Under the pieces are notes generated by a model, which did no database searches, was not told the DNA's origin, and saw nothing but the letters and a program-made list of their open reading frames with translations. Both the position numbers and the translations under genes were made by a program. From the NCBI RefSeq assembly GCF_019931575.1, contig NZ_CP082923.1, forward strand, positions 3,720,001 through 3,784,000: a stretch of 64,000 nt of DNA. The letters run 5' to 3'. This DNA comes from Caulobacter segnis. Lineage in GTDB: Bacteria; Pseudomonadota; Alphaproteobacteria; Caulobacterales; Caulobacteraceae. Positions 8,693 through 17,153 of the stretch are shown in pieces (position 1 is the stretch's first letter; each line of letters opens with the position of its first letter).

Positions 8693-9340
8693 ATGTTGAA
8701 GGTCTGGGGTCGCCGCTCCTCCTTCAACGTCCAGAAGGTGCTGTGGCTGGTGGGAGAGCTCGGGCTTTCCCACCAGCACATTCCCGCCGGCGGCGACCAT
8801 GGCGGACTGGACGATCCCGACTTCCTGGCCATGAACCCGCACGGGCGGGTCCCGGTCATCGACGACGACGGCGTGGTCGTCTGGGAATCCCACGCCATCC
8901 TCCGCTATCTGGCCGCCCGCCACGGCGGCCCTGCCTGGTGGCCATCATCACCCGCCGATCGCGCTCGGGCCGACGGCTGGATGGACTGGGCCCAGACCGC
9001 TCTCCAACGCGACTTCCTGACTGGCGTCTTCTGGGGCTGGTACCGCACGCCGCTCGAGCGGCGCGACACGCCGGCCATCCAGGCCGCCCTCGCCGCCTGC
9101 GCCCGGCATTTCACCCTGCTGGACAAGATACTGGCCGACCGGCCGTTCCTGGGCGGCGACGCGCCGAGCCTGGCCGACATTCCCGCCGGAACGCACCTCT
9201 ATCGCTACTTCGCGCTGGAGATCGACCGGCCCACGACGCCAAACGTCGAGGCTTGGTACGCGCGCCTCCAGGACCGTCCAGCCTATCGCGAGGCGGTCAT
9301 GATCCCGTTCGGCGAGATGAAGGGCCGGCTGGCCTACTGA
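8693..9340 (+). CDS. glutathione S-transferase family protein
   Basis: Cytosolic GST, 215 aa. The N-terminal thioredoxin-like domain contains SSFNVQKVLWL, where the catalytic Ser/Thr/Tyr position lies, then MNPHGRVPVIDDDG with the cis-Pro, and the glutathione-binding VWESHAILRYLA. The helical C-terminal domain follows (FLGGDAPSLADI). It begins 7 nt after the OPT transporter, so it is translated with it. Its stop overlaps the convergent acetyltransferase by 7 nt. Substrate unknown. Confidence 0.9.
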   Translation: MLKVWGRRSSFNVQKVLWLVGELGLSHQHIPAGGDHGGLDDPDFLAMNPHGRVPVIDDDGVVVWESHAILRYLAARHGGPAWWPSSPADRARADGWMDWAQTALQRDFLTGVFWGWYRTPLERRDTPAIQAALAACARHFTLLDKILADRPFLGGDAPSLADIPAGTHLYRYFALEIDRPTTPNVEAWYARLQDRPAYREAVMIPFGEMKGRLAY

Positions 9341-10023
9341 TCGGCCGGCTTCAGGATCGTGAAGCGCACGTCCGCCCGCCCCCGATAGCCCAGCGACTCG
9401 TAGAGACCGATGGCCGTGGCGTTGTCGGCGTAGCTGTGCAGGAAGGCCCGCTCGCCGCGCGCCAGGATCCTGGCCGTCACCTCGCGCAGCAGGCGGGCGG
9501 CGTAGCCCTTGCCGCGATGGTCGGGATGGACGCAGACGCCGCTGGCCTCGGTGAAGCCGTCGGGGCGCATCCGCTCGCCGGCCATGGCGACCAGCTGGCC
9601 GCCGACCCGCACGCCGATGAATTCGCCCAACTGGTGGGTGCGGGCGAAAAACGGGCCGGGCTTGGTCAGGGTCGCCAGGGCCAGCATCTCGGCCGCGTCG
9701 GCGTCATCCAGCGGCAGCATGTCGAAGGCGACGTCCCAAGCCGGGGCGACAGTCTCGGCGACCATCTGCAGGCACAGGGCGCTGGACACGATCTCGGTTC
9801 CGGCCGGGGCAGGCGGCGTGGCCAGCTCGACCAGACCCACGGTCCCGAGCTCTCGCACCAGATCGCCCAAGGCGGCCAGGCTCTCGGGGCGCTCGTCCAC
9901 GGTCGCGGCGAACAGGCCGTAGTCCGGATGCATCCGCACCGCCCCGCCCCGGCGCACGGCCAGATGGCCCTGGCGGCCGTTCAGGGTGGCGAAGACGGGG
10001 CGGTCGAGGATGTGGGCGCTCAT
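9334..10023 (-). CDS. GNAT family N-acetyltransferase
   Basis: 229-aa acetyltransferase. The C-terminal half has the GNAT acetyl-CoA motif: GVCVHPDHRGKGYAARL (beta4-alpha3 with the R/Q-x-x-G-x-G/A pattern) followed by LHSYADNATAIGLYESLGY. The N-terminal ~100 residues are a less conserved substrate domain, as in FR47-like proteins. ATG 10023 (MSAHILDRP) is preferred over ATG 10038, as it is nearer to typical starts. The acceptor substrate is unknown. Confidence 0.85.
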   Translation of the reverse strand: MSAHILDRPVFATLNGRQGHLAVRRGGAVRMHPDYGLFAATVDERPESLAALGDLVRELGTVGLVELATPPAPAGTEIVSSALCLQMVAETVAPAWDVAFDMLPLDDADAAEMLALATLTKPGPFFARTHQLGEFIGVRVGGQLVAMAGERMRPDGFTEASGVCVHPDHRGKGYAARLLREVTARILARGERAFLHSYADNATAIGLYESLGYRGRADVRFTILKPADQ

Positions 10024-10143
10024 GGGCCGATCTTTCACGTTTGGATCGCAACGGCCAAGCCCGCGCTACTCAACCAGAAGCGTTGGTATTCACCAACGCG
10101 CGGACTAGGGTCATGGCGATTACCACCGCGCCGGGAAGACTTC

Positions 10144-10977
10144 GTGAAAGCCAGGATCCTGCTGATCATTATGGTCCTGTGTGTCGGGACCAGCGTCAGC
10201 GCCGCGCCGCCTGAGCCCCCGGTTCCGACGCCACCGGAACTTGATCAGCTCTACGACGGCTATGACCTGCGGGGACTCTATCAGATCTGGCGATATTGGA
10301 TCGAAGGCCAGAAGGGAGCGATCACCGACGCCATGCTGGCCGAGCCCGACATCTTTCCGGGCGAGACCCGCATCGGCGCACCTTTGCTGAAATACAGCGG
10401 CGCGGGCGACCTGGGCCGGTTCGCCAGCGGCGACCTGAGGGCCTATTGCCCGCCCACAAGACCCTATGGTTTCGACCAGGCGGCCTGCCACTTCGTGCTG
10501 CGCGAGGCCCGCGTACCGGTCCCGGCTGGCTTCGGCGACAATCCACTAACGACCTGGATGCGCCAAGCCTTCGCCCCCGCCAGCACCGCCGCCTATCTGA
10601 AGGCTCAGGGCCTGCCACCCACCAGCGATTGGTGGATGGTCGATCAGGCTCGTGTCTTCGCCAATCATCCCTCGGCCGCGAAGGCGCTGCGCGCCCAGGG
10701 CCGGATCGAACGGATCGATTCCCGCAACTGTCCCGCTCTCGCCAAGGCGATCCTGAACATGGAGACCAGGCGCCTCGACGCGCCGGTTAACTTCTGGACC
10801 GTGGGGGAGCCGACCGAACTGATCCCGCCGACGCCACATGGCGCCAACTGGTGGTACGAACTGGACCTACTGGTCGACGGCGAAGGCGCGACGATCAAGA
10901 GCACCGGCAGGTGGATGACCGACATCGTCGGCCCCGTCTTCGACGCCGCGCGGTCCTGCGGTTTTGGGCACGGGTAG
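10144..10977 (+). CDS. secreted protein of unknown function
   Basis: 277-aa protein from GTG 10144 (VKARILLIIMVLCVGTSVSA, a clear signal peptide cleaved before APPEPP). The frame stays open far upstream, but that part is antisense to the acetyltransferase and is not coding; the signal peptide fixes the start. The mature part is rich in Trp/Tyr/Pro (LYQIWRYWIEGQKG, HGANWWYELD) and has four cysteines (YCPP, AACHF, RNCPA, RSCG), which would suit a periplasmic disulfide-bonded domain. No family recognised. Converges on the TetR gene with a 6-nt gap. Confidence 0.75.
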   Translation: MKARILLIIMVLCVGTSVSAAPPEPPVPTPPELDQLYDGYDLRGLYQIWRYWIEGQKGAITDAMLAEPDIFPGETRIGAPLLKYSGAGDLGRFASGDLRAYCPPTRPYGFDQAACHFVLREARVPVPAGFGDNPLTTWMRQAFAPASTAAYLKAQGLPPTSDWWMVDQARVFANHPSAAKALRAQGRIERIDSRNCPALAKAILNMETRRLDAPVNFWTVGEPTELIPPTPHGANWWYELDLLVDGEGATIKSTGRWMTDIVGPVFDAARSCGFGHG

Positions 10978-10983
10978 CAGGCG

Positions 10984-11592
10984 CTAGCAGTACGCCGCGA
11001 TCAACGCCTTCACCGCGCCGACCGCCGCCTTGGCCGGCTTGTCGTCGCCGTCGAACATCTGGCTGGAGGTGAAGATCCCCTCGATCAGCAGCATCATGGC
11101 GTCTCCCATGGCCTTGGGGTCGCTCGCGCCCATCTCCGCCGCCTTGGCGTGCAGGCGCTCACGAAGTTGCTGCTTGTGCGCCTGGGACACCTGGCGGCCG
11201 GCATGCTGGCGGTCGGGATATTCGACCACCGCGTTGGAGAGGTTGCAGCCGCGATAGTCGTCACCGTCCGAACGGTCGGCCAGCCCTTGGAAATAGGCGA
11301 CCATCTGGGCCTTGGGATCATTCGGATGCAGGGCTTCGGCCGCCTCGTAACGATCCCAGAAGCCGACCTCGACCTCGCGCAGCACCGCCGCGACCAACTC
11401 GTCCTTGGACTTGTAGCTGCGATAGAGGCTGGGCTTGGTCACGCCCGCCTTGGTGACGATCTCGTCGACGCCCACCGCGCGGATGCCCTCGCGATAGAAC
11501 AGCTCGCGCGCCGTATCGAAGATGCGTTCGGCGGCGCGAGGACCCGGGCCGTAGGGCCCCTTGAGAATTTCTTCCGGCGTTCGTTCGGACAT
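10984..11592 (-). CDS. TetR family transcriptional regulator
   Basis: 202-aa repressor. The N-terminal TetR DNA-binding domain spans about residues 18-65 (ARELFYREGIRAVGVDEIV, then AGVTKPSLYRSYKSKDELV, with the recognition helix at KPSLYRSY). The C-terminal ligand domain contains GCNLSNAVVEYPD, common in the TetR_C_33/YbiH-like group. It is divergent from an MFS transporter across an 86-nt region with two palindromes, so it probably represses that gene and itself. Confidence 0.9.
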   Translation of the reverse strand: MSERTPEEILKGPYGPGPRAAERIFDTARELFYREGIRAVGVDEIVTKAGVTKPSLYRSYKSKDELVAAVLREVEVGFWDRYEAAEALHPNDPKAQMVAYFQGLADRSDGDDYRGCNLSNAVVEYPDRQHAGRQVSQAHKQQLRERLHAKAAEMGASDPKAMGDAMMLLIEGIFTSSQMFDGDDKPAKAAVGAVKALIAAYC

Positions 11593-11617
11593 TTTCAGAC
11601 TTTACGCTTGACGATGT

Positions 11618-11633
11618 TACTTACCGGTACGTA
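11618..11633. promoter_or_regulatory. probable TetR operator 1 (TACTTACCGGTACGTA)
   Basis: 16-bp near-palindrome with an 8-bp perfect core TACCGGTA, in the divergent TetR/MFS intergenic region. It has the same layout (TACnnACnnGTnnGTA) as the repeated motif in the 35-60 kb region. Confidence 0.55.
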
Positions 11634-11650
11634 TGTAGCCAATCAACCCC

Positions 11651-11665
11651 GTACCGATCGGTTAC
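11651..11665. promoter_or_regulatory. probable TetR operator 2 (GTACCGATCGGTTAC)
   Basis: Contains the perfect palindrome ACCGATCGGT (11653-11662) flanked by GT and TAC. It lies 14 nt before the MFS start codon, where binding would block expression. Confidence 0.5.
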
Positions 11666-11678
11666 ATAGAGAGGCCGC

Positions 11679-12962
11679 ATGACGACCGCCAGCCGCCAGA
11701 CGAGCCGCCGCCCGTTCGGGCAGAACTACGCCTTCGTGGTCGCTGGCGCGATCTTCCTGGCCCTGCTGGCCGCCGCGGCCCTGCGCGCCGCGCCGGGCGT
11801 GCTGATCCTGCCGCTGGAGAAGGCCTTCGGCTGGGACCGCGCCTCGATCTCGCTGGCCGCCGCCATCGGCATCTTCCTGTACGGCCTGACCGGTCCCTTC
11901 GCGGCGGCGTTGATGAATTCGTTCGGCCTGCGCCGGACCGTGACCCTGGCCCTGCTGCTGATGTCGGTCTCTACCGGTCTGTCGGCCTTCATGACGCAGT
12001 CCTGGCAGTACGCGGCGACCTGGGGCGTGCTGGCCGGGTTCGGCAGCGGCGCGGTGGCGATGGTGCTGGGCGCGACGGTGGTGAACCGCTGGTTCGTCGC
12101 CCGGCGCGGCCTGATGCTGGGCCTGCTGACCGCCTCGACCGCCACCGGCTCGCTGATCTTCCTGCCCGGCATGGCCCTGATCGCCGACCATGGCGGCTGG
12201 AAGCCGGTGGTGGTCACCGTCTCGATCGTCTGCCTGGCGTTGGCGCCGCTGGTGTGGCTACTGATCCCCGAGCGCCCCTCGGACATCGGCCTCAAGCCGT
12301 TCGGCGCGCCGGACGACTACGAAGCCCCCGCCCCGATCAACGCCGGCAACGCCCTGGCCTACGCCTTCGGGGCGCTGGGACGGGCCGCGAAGACCCGGAC
12401 CTTCTGGCTGCTGTTCCTGGGCTTCTTCATCTGCGGCCTGACCACCAACGGCCTCGTGGGCGTGCACATGATCGCCTTCTGCGGCGACCGGGGCATGCCC
12501 GAGGTCAAGGCCGCCGGCCTGCTGGCGCTGATGGGCCTGTTCGACCTTTTCGGCACCACGGCCTCGGGCTGGCTGACCGACCGCTACGACAGCCGCAAGC
12601 TCTTGTTCGTCTACTACGTGCTGCGTGGGCTCTCGCTGATCTACCTGCCCTTCTCGGACTTCTCGGTGATCAGCCTGTCGGCGTTCGCGGTGTTCTATGG
12701 GCTGGACTGGATCGCCACCGTGCCGCCGACCGTGCGCCTGGCGACGGAAGCCTTCGGGGATCGCGACGGCCCCATCGTGTTCGGCTGGATCGCGGCCGGC
12801 CACCAGCTGGGCGCGGCCACGGCGGCCATCGGGGCGGGGGTCATCCGCGCCACGCAAGGCCAGTACGTCGAGGCTTTCATCATCGCGGGCTCGGCGGGTC
12901 TGATCGCCGGCGTCGCCTCGCTGATGATCCGCCGCGCGGTCCCCAGGCCGGCGATGGCCTAG
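11679..12962 (+). CDS. MFS transporter
   Basis: Inner-membrane major facilitator, 427 aa, about 12 membrane segments. The N-terminus ends a cytoplasmic stretch at residue 15 and enters TM1 (FVVAGAIFLALLAAAALRAA). Features include GWDRASISLAAAIGIF, the loop 2-3 region LMNSFGLRRTV, and VVNRWFVARRGLMLGLLTA, typical of the monocarboxylate/oxalate-formate group of MFS carriers. It is divergent from a TetR gene and probably is its target. The substrate could be an organic acid or an exported drug; the sequence does not decide. Confidence 0.9.
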   Translation: MTTASRQTSRRPFGQNYAFVVAGAIFLALLAAAALRAAPGVLILPLEKAFGWDRASISLAAAIGIFLYGLTGPFAAALMNSFGLRRTVTLALLLMSVSTGLSAFMTQSWQYAATWGVLAGFGSGAVAMVLGATVVNRWFVARRGLMLGLLTASTATGSLIFLPGMALIADHGGWKPVVVTVSIVCLALAPLVWLLIPERPSDIGLKPFGAPDDYEAPAPINAGNALAYAFGALGRAAKTRTFWLLFLGFFICGLTTNGLVGVHMIAFCGDRGMPEVKAAGLLALMGLFDLFGTTASGWLTDRYDSRKLLFVYYVLRGLSLIYLPFSDFSVISLSAFAVFYGLDWIATVPPTVRLATEAFGDRDGPIVFGWIAAGHQLGAATAAIGAGVIRATQGQYVEAFIIAGSAGLIAGVASLMIRRAVPRPAMA

Positions 12963-12984
12963 GACCGCGCGGGATCAGGAGACC

Positions 12985-13191
12985 TTAGTCCAGGTCTTCG
13001 CCCAGGATGGCCATCTCGAACATGAACGAGCCGTCCTCGTCCTCGTCCTGGAAGACCACGCCGATGAATTCGCCGGCCACTTCGACCTCGGCCGAGTCCT
13101 TCTGCTTGGGACGCGGCTTCACGGCGATGTGCGGGTTGCCGAAGGTGCGCTTCAGGTGCTTTTCGAGCTTGGCGACGGTCGTGGCGTCCAC
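12985..13191 (-). CDS. DUF3126 family protein
   Basis: 68-aa acidic conserved protein of the alphaproteobacterial DUF3126 family (MDATTVAKLEKHLKRTFGNP, then EVEVAGEFIGVVFQDEDEDG). Small cytosolic protein without a known function. It converges on the MFS gene and lies 14 nt upstream-strand of the LysR gene's stop, on the same strand as LysR; they could share a transcript. Confidence 0.85.
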   Translation of the reverse strand: MDATTVAKLEKHLKRTFGNPHIAVKPRPKQKDSAEVEVAGEFIGVVFQDEDEDGSFMFEMAILGEDLD

Positions 13192-13205
13192 GGGGAGCCT
13201 CTTTC

Positions 13206-14174
13206 TCAGCTGAGCGCCCGGGAGCGCGTTATCGGGGCGAAACTAGCGTCCGGGGCGGGAGGCGCAAGCGCTTCTGGCGGAAGAGGTGTGGACGCTCCTT
13301 CTTCCAGCAGCCAGTCGCGGAACAGGGCAGCCTCCGGCGAGGCTCCCTCGCGCGGCGTCAGGGCGACGATCCAGGTCTGGCCCAGCGCAAAACCGAGCGG
13401 CGCGACGAGGCGTCCGCTGGCCAGATCGCGCTGGGCGAAGGCCCACGGCGCGACCGCCACGCCCAGCCCCGCGGCGGCGGCTTCCAGCATGTAGAAGAAG
13501 TGGTCGAACTCCTGCTCGCGAGCGGCCGGCGGTAGACTCTCCGCGTCGGTGTCCCGGATCCAGTCGCTCCAGCTCTGCGGATAGGTCCGGGTCTGAAGAC
13601 GCGGCGCCGCGCAGACGCTCTCGAAGTCCATGACGCCCGTCGCCGCCAGCTCCGGCGCCATCACCGGACCGTGGTAGTGGCGAAGGAAGGGTTCGGCCGC
13701 GGAATCCGGGTAGTCTCCCTCGCCCGGACGCCGCATCCGGATCGCCAGGTCGATCTGGTCATCGCGAAAGTCGAAGGGGCCGTTCGACTCGGCCACTCGC
13801 ACGGGGATGTCCGGATGCGCCGCCAGGAAGCGCGGCAGGCGGGGGATCAGCCATTTCATGGCGAAGGTTGGCAGGCAGGAGACCACCAGGGGCCGTGGCC
13901 CCGCTTCCGCCGGGCGCGGCACGGCCGCTTCGATCTGATCGAAAGCCGGCGAGAGCGCCTGGGCCAGCTTCAGCCCCGCCTCGGTCATCCGCAGGCGCGT
14001 GCGCGGTCCCTCGGTCAAGGCGACGCCGAGATGCTCTTCCAGTTGCCGAATCTGGCGGCTGACCGCGCCGTGGGTCACGCACAGCTCGTCGGCGGCCAGG
14101 GTCATGCGCCCATGCCGGCCGAACGCCTCGAAGGCGCGCAGGGCGTTCAGGGAGGGCAGCTGCCGGCGGGCCAT
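13206..14174 (-). CDS. LysR family transcriptional regulator (GcvA-like)
   Basis: 322-aa LysR regulator starting at ATG 14174 (MARRQLPSLNALRAFEAFGR); an ATG five codons upstream is less likely. The winged helix-turn-helix covers about residues 8-65 (LNALRAFEAFGRHGRMTLAADELCV is the region, with TLAADELCVTHGAVSRQIRQ as the HTH). The C-terminal effector domain resembles the GcvA/AmpR subgroup (WLIPRLPRFLAAHPDIPVRV). It is divergent from a tiny possible membrane protein at 14248. Target and ligand unknown. Confidence 0.9.
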   Translation of the reverse strand: MARRQLPSLNALRAFEAFGRHGRMTLAADELCVTHGAVSRQIRQLEEHLGVALTEGPRTRLRMTEAGLKLAQALSPAFDQIEAAVPRPAEAGPRPLVVSCLPTFAMKWLIPRLPRFLAAHPDIPVRVAESNGPFDFRDDQIDLAIRMRRPGEGDYPDSAAEPFLRHYHGPVMAPELAATGVMDFESVCAAPRLQTRTYPQSWSDWIRDTDAESLPPAAREQEFDHFFYMLEAAAAGLGVAVAPWAFAQRDLASGRLVAPLGFALGQTWIVALTPREGASPEAALFRDWLLEEGASTPLPPEALAPPAPDASFAPITRSRALS

Positions 14175-14247
14175 GTGAAGAAACCTCACAGAAGGCCGAC
14201 CGATAAGTCGTTATCCAGGCGAGCGCAACCAGGGGATAGTCGCGCGC

Positions 14248-14427
14248 ATGTCGCCACCCGCTCCTCGCCCCGATGTCCAGAGGATCACCTTGCCCCAGGT
14301 GCTGGCCCTGATGGCGATCTGGACCGCCGTCATCTACGGGCTCACGGCTCGGCGACCGCCGGATGTGGAGCAGATCTCACTGAAGGCCAAGACCCCGGTC
14401 CCCGCCTGCGCCCCGAACGAAGGCTAG
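14248..14427 (+). CDS. possible small membrane protein
   Basis: 59-codon frame MSPPAPRPDVQRITLPQVLA followed by LMAIWTAVIYGLTARRPP, which would be one membrane span with a positive cytoplasmic-side flank. The ribosome site is weak (AGGGGA about 12 nt before the ATG). It is divergent from the LysR gene and followed by a hairpin, the layout of a small regulated gene. No homolog recognised. Confidence 0.4.
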   Translation: MSPPAPRPDVQRITLPQVLALMAIWTAVIYGLTARRPPDVEQISLKAKTPVPACAPNEG

Positions 14428-14442
14428 GCTCCAGACAAGGTT

Positions 14443-14475
14443 TGGGCCCCGGCGGCGTCTCACGGCCGGGGCCCA
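14443..14475. terminator. strong hairpin between convergent genes
   Basis: TGGGCCCCGGC (14443-14453) pairs with GCCGGGGCCCA (14465-14475), loop of 11 nt. It lies between the plus-strand small gene and the minus-strand cyclotransferase. There is no T-run, so it may act in both directions but weakly. Confidence 0.5.
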
Positions 14476-14552
14476 GGTCCGCCCACTAGGTCGGGGGGGC
14501 GTAGAGGGGCGGACGCAAGGTAAACGCCAGCCCCCGAACGCGGTTCCGCCAG

Positions 14553-15335
14553 CTACCTCGGCGGCAGCAACTTTATTTCGAACAGCTTGGGCCACAGCTT
14601 GCCGGTGACGAACAGCCGGTCCTTGGCCGCGTCGTAGGCGATGCCGTTCAGGACGTCGTCGCGCTGGCCGGTGACCCCAGCTTCCTTGAGGAGCCCCGCC
14701 AACTCGATCCAAGCCGTGACCTCGCCCGTGGCCAGGTTGATCCTGGCGATGCGGGTGGTCTGCCAGACATTGGCCAGCAGCTCGCCCTTCACATATTCCA
14801 GCTCGTTCAGGTTCCGCACCGGCACGCCGTGGTCGGTCACCTCGATGCGGCCGGTCTCCTTCAGGGTCTCTGGATCCAGGAAGCGGATGAACGAGGTGCC
14901 GTCGCTCATGATCAGTCGCTTGTCGTCGCGGGTCAGGGCCCAGCCCTCGCCCGAATAGCTGAACTCACCGACCTTCTCGAAGGTGTCGATGTCGTAGATG
15001 AAGCCGATCTCGTCGGTCCAGGTCAGCTCGTAGAGCCGGTTCTTCCAGTCGACGATGCCTTCGCCGAAATAGCGGCTGTCCAGCAGGCGCTCCTGCTCTG
15101 AGAAGCCGGTCTCGAGGTTCCATTTGCGGATGAACGAGCGGTCCTTCAGGCCCGTGCTCTCGAACATGAAGCCGTCTCGATAGAACAGCCCTTCGGTGAA
15201 GGCGTTGGCGTCGTGCGGATAGGCCTTCACCACCGTGTAGCCGCCGACGGGCGCGGTGGCGGCCCAGGCCGGCGCGCTCATGGAAAGGGCGGCCGCGAAC
15301 AGCAGACCGCCCAGGCTACGCAGGATGGATTTCAC
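14553..15335 (-). CDS. glutaminyl-peptide cyclotransferase (glutamine cyclotransferase)
   Basis: 260-aa secreted enzyme that converts N-terminal Gln to pyroglutamate. GTG 15335 begins a signal peptide (VKSILRSLGGLLFAAALSMS, cleavage near AWA). The mature part is the five-bladed propeller of the plant/bacterial QC family: AYPHDANAFTEGLFY, RLYELTWTDEIGFIYD, EGWALTRDDKRLIMSDGTS, LNELEYVKGELLANVWQT and DDVLNGIAYDAAKDRLFVTG are family hallmarks. It starts 14 nt after the cysE stop, so both are probably on one transcript. Confidence 0.9.
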   Translation of the reverse strand: MKSILRSLGGLLFAAALSMSAPAWAATAPVGGYTVVKAYPHDANAFTEGLFYRDGFMFESTGLKDRSFIRKWNLETGFSEQERLLDSRYFGEGIVDWKNRLYELTWTDEIGFIYDIDTFEKVGEFSYSGEGWALTRDDKRLIMSDGTSFIRFLDPETLKETGRIEVTDHGVPVRNLNELEYVKGELLANVWQTTRIARINLATGEVTAWIELAGLLKEAGVTGQRDDVLNGIAYDAAKDRLFVTGKLWPKLFEIKLLPPR

Positions 15336-15349
15336 GCGGAACTCGCCGA

Positions 15350-16180
15350 CTAGATTTCGTACGAATAGACGGTCTCGGCCAGGGTGTGGTCCATGGTCCG
15401 GGCCGGCTCCTCGCAGGTCGGGCAGTTGACCAGGCGGGCGGGCACGCCGGCGGCCGTGCAGTGGGCCGGCACGGGGCGCAGCACCACCGAGCCCGATGCG
15501 ATCTTGGCGTAGTCGCCGACGGTGATGTTGCCCAGCACCTTGGCGCCCGCGCCCAGCAGGACGCCGTTGCCGATCTTGGGGTGGCGGTCGCCGCGCTCGG
15601 CGCCGGTGCCGCCCAGGGTCACGCCGTGCAGCATCGAGACGTCGTCGCCGACCACCGCGGTCTCGCCGATGACGATGCCGGTGCCGTGGTCGATGAACAC
15701 GCCCTTGCCGATGCGGGCGGCCGGATTGATGTCGACCTGGAAGACCTCGCTGGCCTTGCTCTGCAGGTAGAAGGCCAGGGTCTCGCGCCCCTGCGTCCAC
15801 AGCCAGTGCGAGACGCGGTGGGTCTGCAGGGCGGCGAAGCCCTTGAAGAACAGGAACGGCTGGACATAGCCCTTGCAGGCGGGATCACGCTCGAACACCG
15901 CCTTGAGATCGGCCTCGGCCGCCTCGACGATCGACGGGTCGCTCTTGAAGGCGTCGGCGGCGAACTCGCGCGCCGTCATGGCCCGCAGCTCCTGGTCGCC
16001 CAGCTTGCGTGCCAGCTGGAAGCTCAGCGCATCGGCCAGGTTGTCGTGGCTCAGCACCACGGCGTTCAGCAGCGAGGCCAGGGCCGGCTCGGCCTTGGCG
16101 GCGTGTTCGGCCTGATTGCGCAGGGCCACCCAGACCGGGGTCTCGGTGTCCGGCGTCACGACTTCCAAAGGCTTGGCCAT
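15350..16180 (-). CDS. cysE: serine O-acetyltransferase
   Basis: 276-aa CysE: serine + acetyl-CoA to O-acetylserine, the first step of cysteine synthesis. The N-terminal helical domain (residues 1-145) contains RVSHWLW. The left-handed beta-helix follows with DINPAARIGKGVFIDHGTGI and VSMLHGVTLGGTG, which hold the catalytic His residues. The chain ends in YSYEI; a C-terminal Ile is what CysK binds in the cysteine synthase complex. The N-terminal extension makes it longer than short SATs but normal for alphaproteobacteria. Confidence 0.95.
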   Translation of the reverse strand: MAKPLEVVTPDTETPVWVALRNQAEHAAKAEPALASLLNAVVLSHDNLADALSFQLARKLGDQELRAMTAREFAADAFKSDPSIVEAAEADLKAVFERDPACKGYVQPFLFFKGFAALQTHRVSHWLWTQGRETLAFYLQSKASEVFQVDINPAARIGKGVFIDHGTGIVIGETAVVGDDVSMLHGVTLGGTGAERGDRHPKIGNGVLLGAGAKVLGNITVGDYAKIASGSVVLRPVPAHCTAAGVPARLVNCPTCEEPARTMDHTLAETVYSYEI

Positions 16181-16289
16181 AGGGCTCTCCCTTCCCGCAG
16201 GCTAGGCGGATAGAGCATCCTTATACGAAATGCTCCACAAATCCCTCACGGAACGTTCGGACGTCCCGCGCGGGCGCGCCCCGCTCAGA

Positions 16290-17096
16290 TCAGGGCTGAA
16301 GCGCTGGCGTCAAGGTCTCGATGAAGAAAGAAACGATCTCGCCGGTGCGTTCCAGCGGGTTCAGCCCCTCGCCGCCCCCGGCCAGCATGGCTGAAAGCGT
16401 GCTGCTGGACACGGCCTCGGGCCCGGCCGGAACCACGTCGGAAATCACCCCGCACTGCATCGTCCGCATCCGCCGTCCGGCCGAATTGATCCGCGCCGCG
16501 GCGTAGAGATGGGCGCAGTCCAGATTGACGATGTCGCAGCCCTCGAGCCGATAGGCGTCCAGCATGGCGTCATATTCGCGATAGATCGCATCGCCCGTCG
16601 CCACCCGCACCGGGTAAAGCGGCGTCGGACCGGGCCACGAGGCGAGCGTGGCGTCGATCAGTCCCTGGTCCGCCCGCAGGATGCGGGCGCCGGTGTAATG
16701 CGGCGTCGTGCCGTCCGCCGCCAGCGTGTCTTCGGCGAGGTAGAAGTCGCCCATGCTCAGGTCTCGGGTCCCGAGACCGCCGGCCAGCCCGTAGGCCAAA
16801 ACGAGCTCGATCCCGTAATAGGCCAGCTCCTCGGCCGTCGAGCTGGACACCGGCCCGCCATAGACGTGGGCTAGAGACAGGAACCGCCGCCCGCCGTGGG
16901 TCAGCAGCCGCACGCTGTCGGGCGAGACGTGGATGAAATGCTGGTCCTCGACGCGCTCGGGATCGTAGCGATCCAGGGCCGAGGGCGGCGGGCAGTAGCC
17001 GACCAGGGCCACCTTCACGTCGCCGAAGACGTCCGGCGCGAACCGGCGGCCGACCAGGGTCTGGGGCGTCAAGTGGGGCGTCTTGGAAATCTGCAT
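16290..17096 (-). CDS. nucleoside phosphorylase-like protein (PNP/UDP family)
   Basis: 268-aa protein of the purine/uridine phosphorylase fold. The central phosphate/ribose region is recognisable: IELVLAYGLAGGLGTRDLSM, then GDFYLAEDTLAADGTTPHYT, and near the end VNLDCAHLYAAARINSAGRR in place of the usual ME(A)A(A) nucleoside-binding motif. The usual Glu-Met is thus replaced here, so substrate specificity may differ. No nucleoside genes are adjacent. Family call moderate; exact reaction unknown. Confidence 0.65.
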   Translation of the reverse strand: MQISKTPHLTPQTLVGRRFAPDVFGDVKVALVGYCPPPSALDRYDPERVEDQHFIHVSPDSVRLLTHGGRRFLSLAHVYGGPVSSSTAEELAYYGIELVLAYGLAGGLGTRDLSMGDFYLAEDTLAADGTTPHYTGARILRADQGLIDATLASWPGPTPLYPVRVATGDAIYREYDAMLDAYRLEGCDIVNLDCAHLYAAARINSAGRRMRTMQCGVISDVVPAGPEAVSSSTLSAMLAGGGEGLNPLERTGEIVSFFIETLTPALQP

Positions 17097-17153
17097 GGCC
17101 GGGCTTCTGGCCGAAAACGCGACCAGCGAACACGATCAGGATCAATTCCGCGC

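Noticed and set aside
6748..8898. Very long open frame antisense to the OPT transporter
   Set aside because: It is rich in Asp/Gly/Arg/Gln repeats without any fold signature and mirrors the codon bias of the transporter gene; a high-GC artefact. The same holds for long antisense frames opposite the GMC gene, the TonB receptor at 46552 and the PQQ dehydrogenase.
8743..10143. Upstream extension of the 10144 secreted protein gene
   Set aside because: The frame is open but overlaps the GST and acetyltransferase genes and has no protein-like composition; the signal peptide at GTG 10144 marks the true start.
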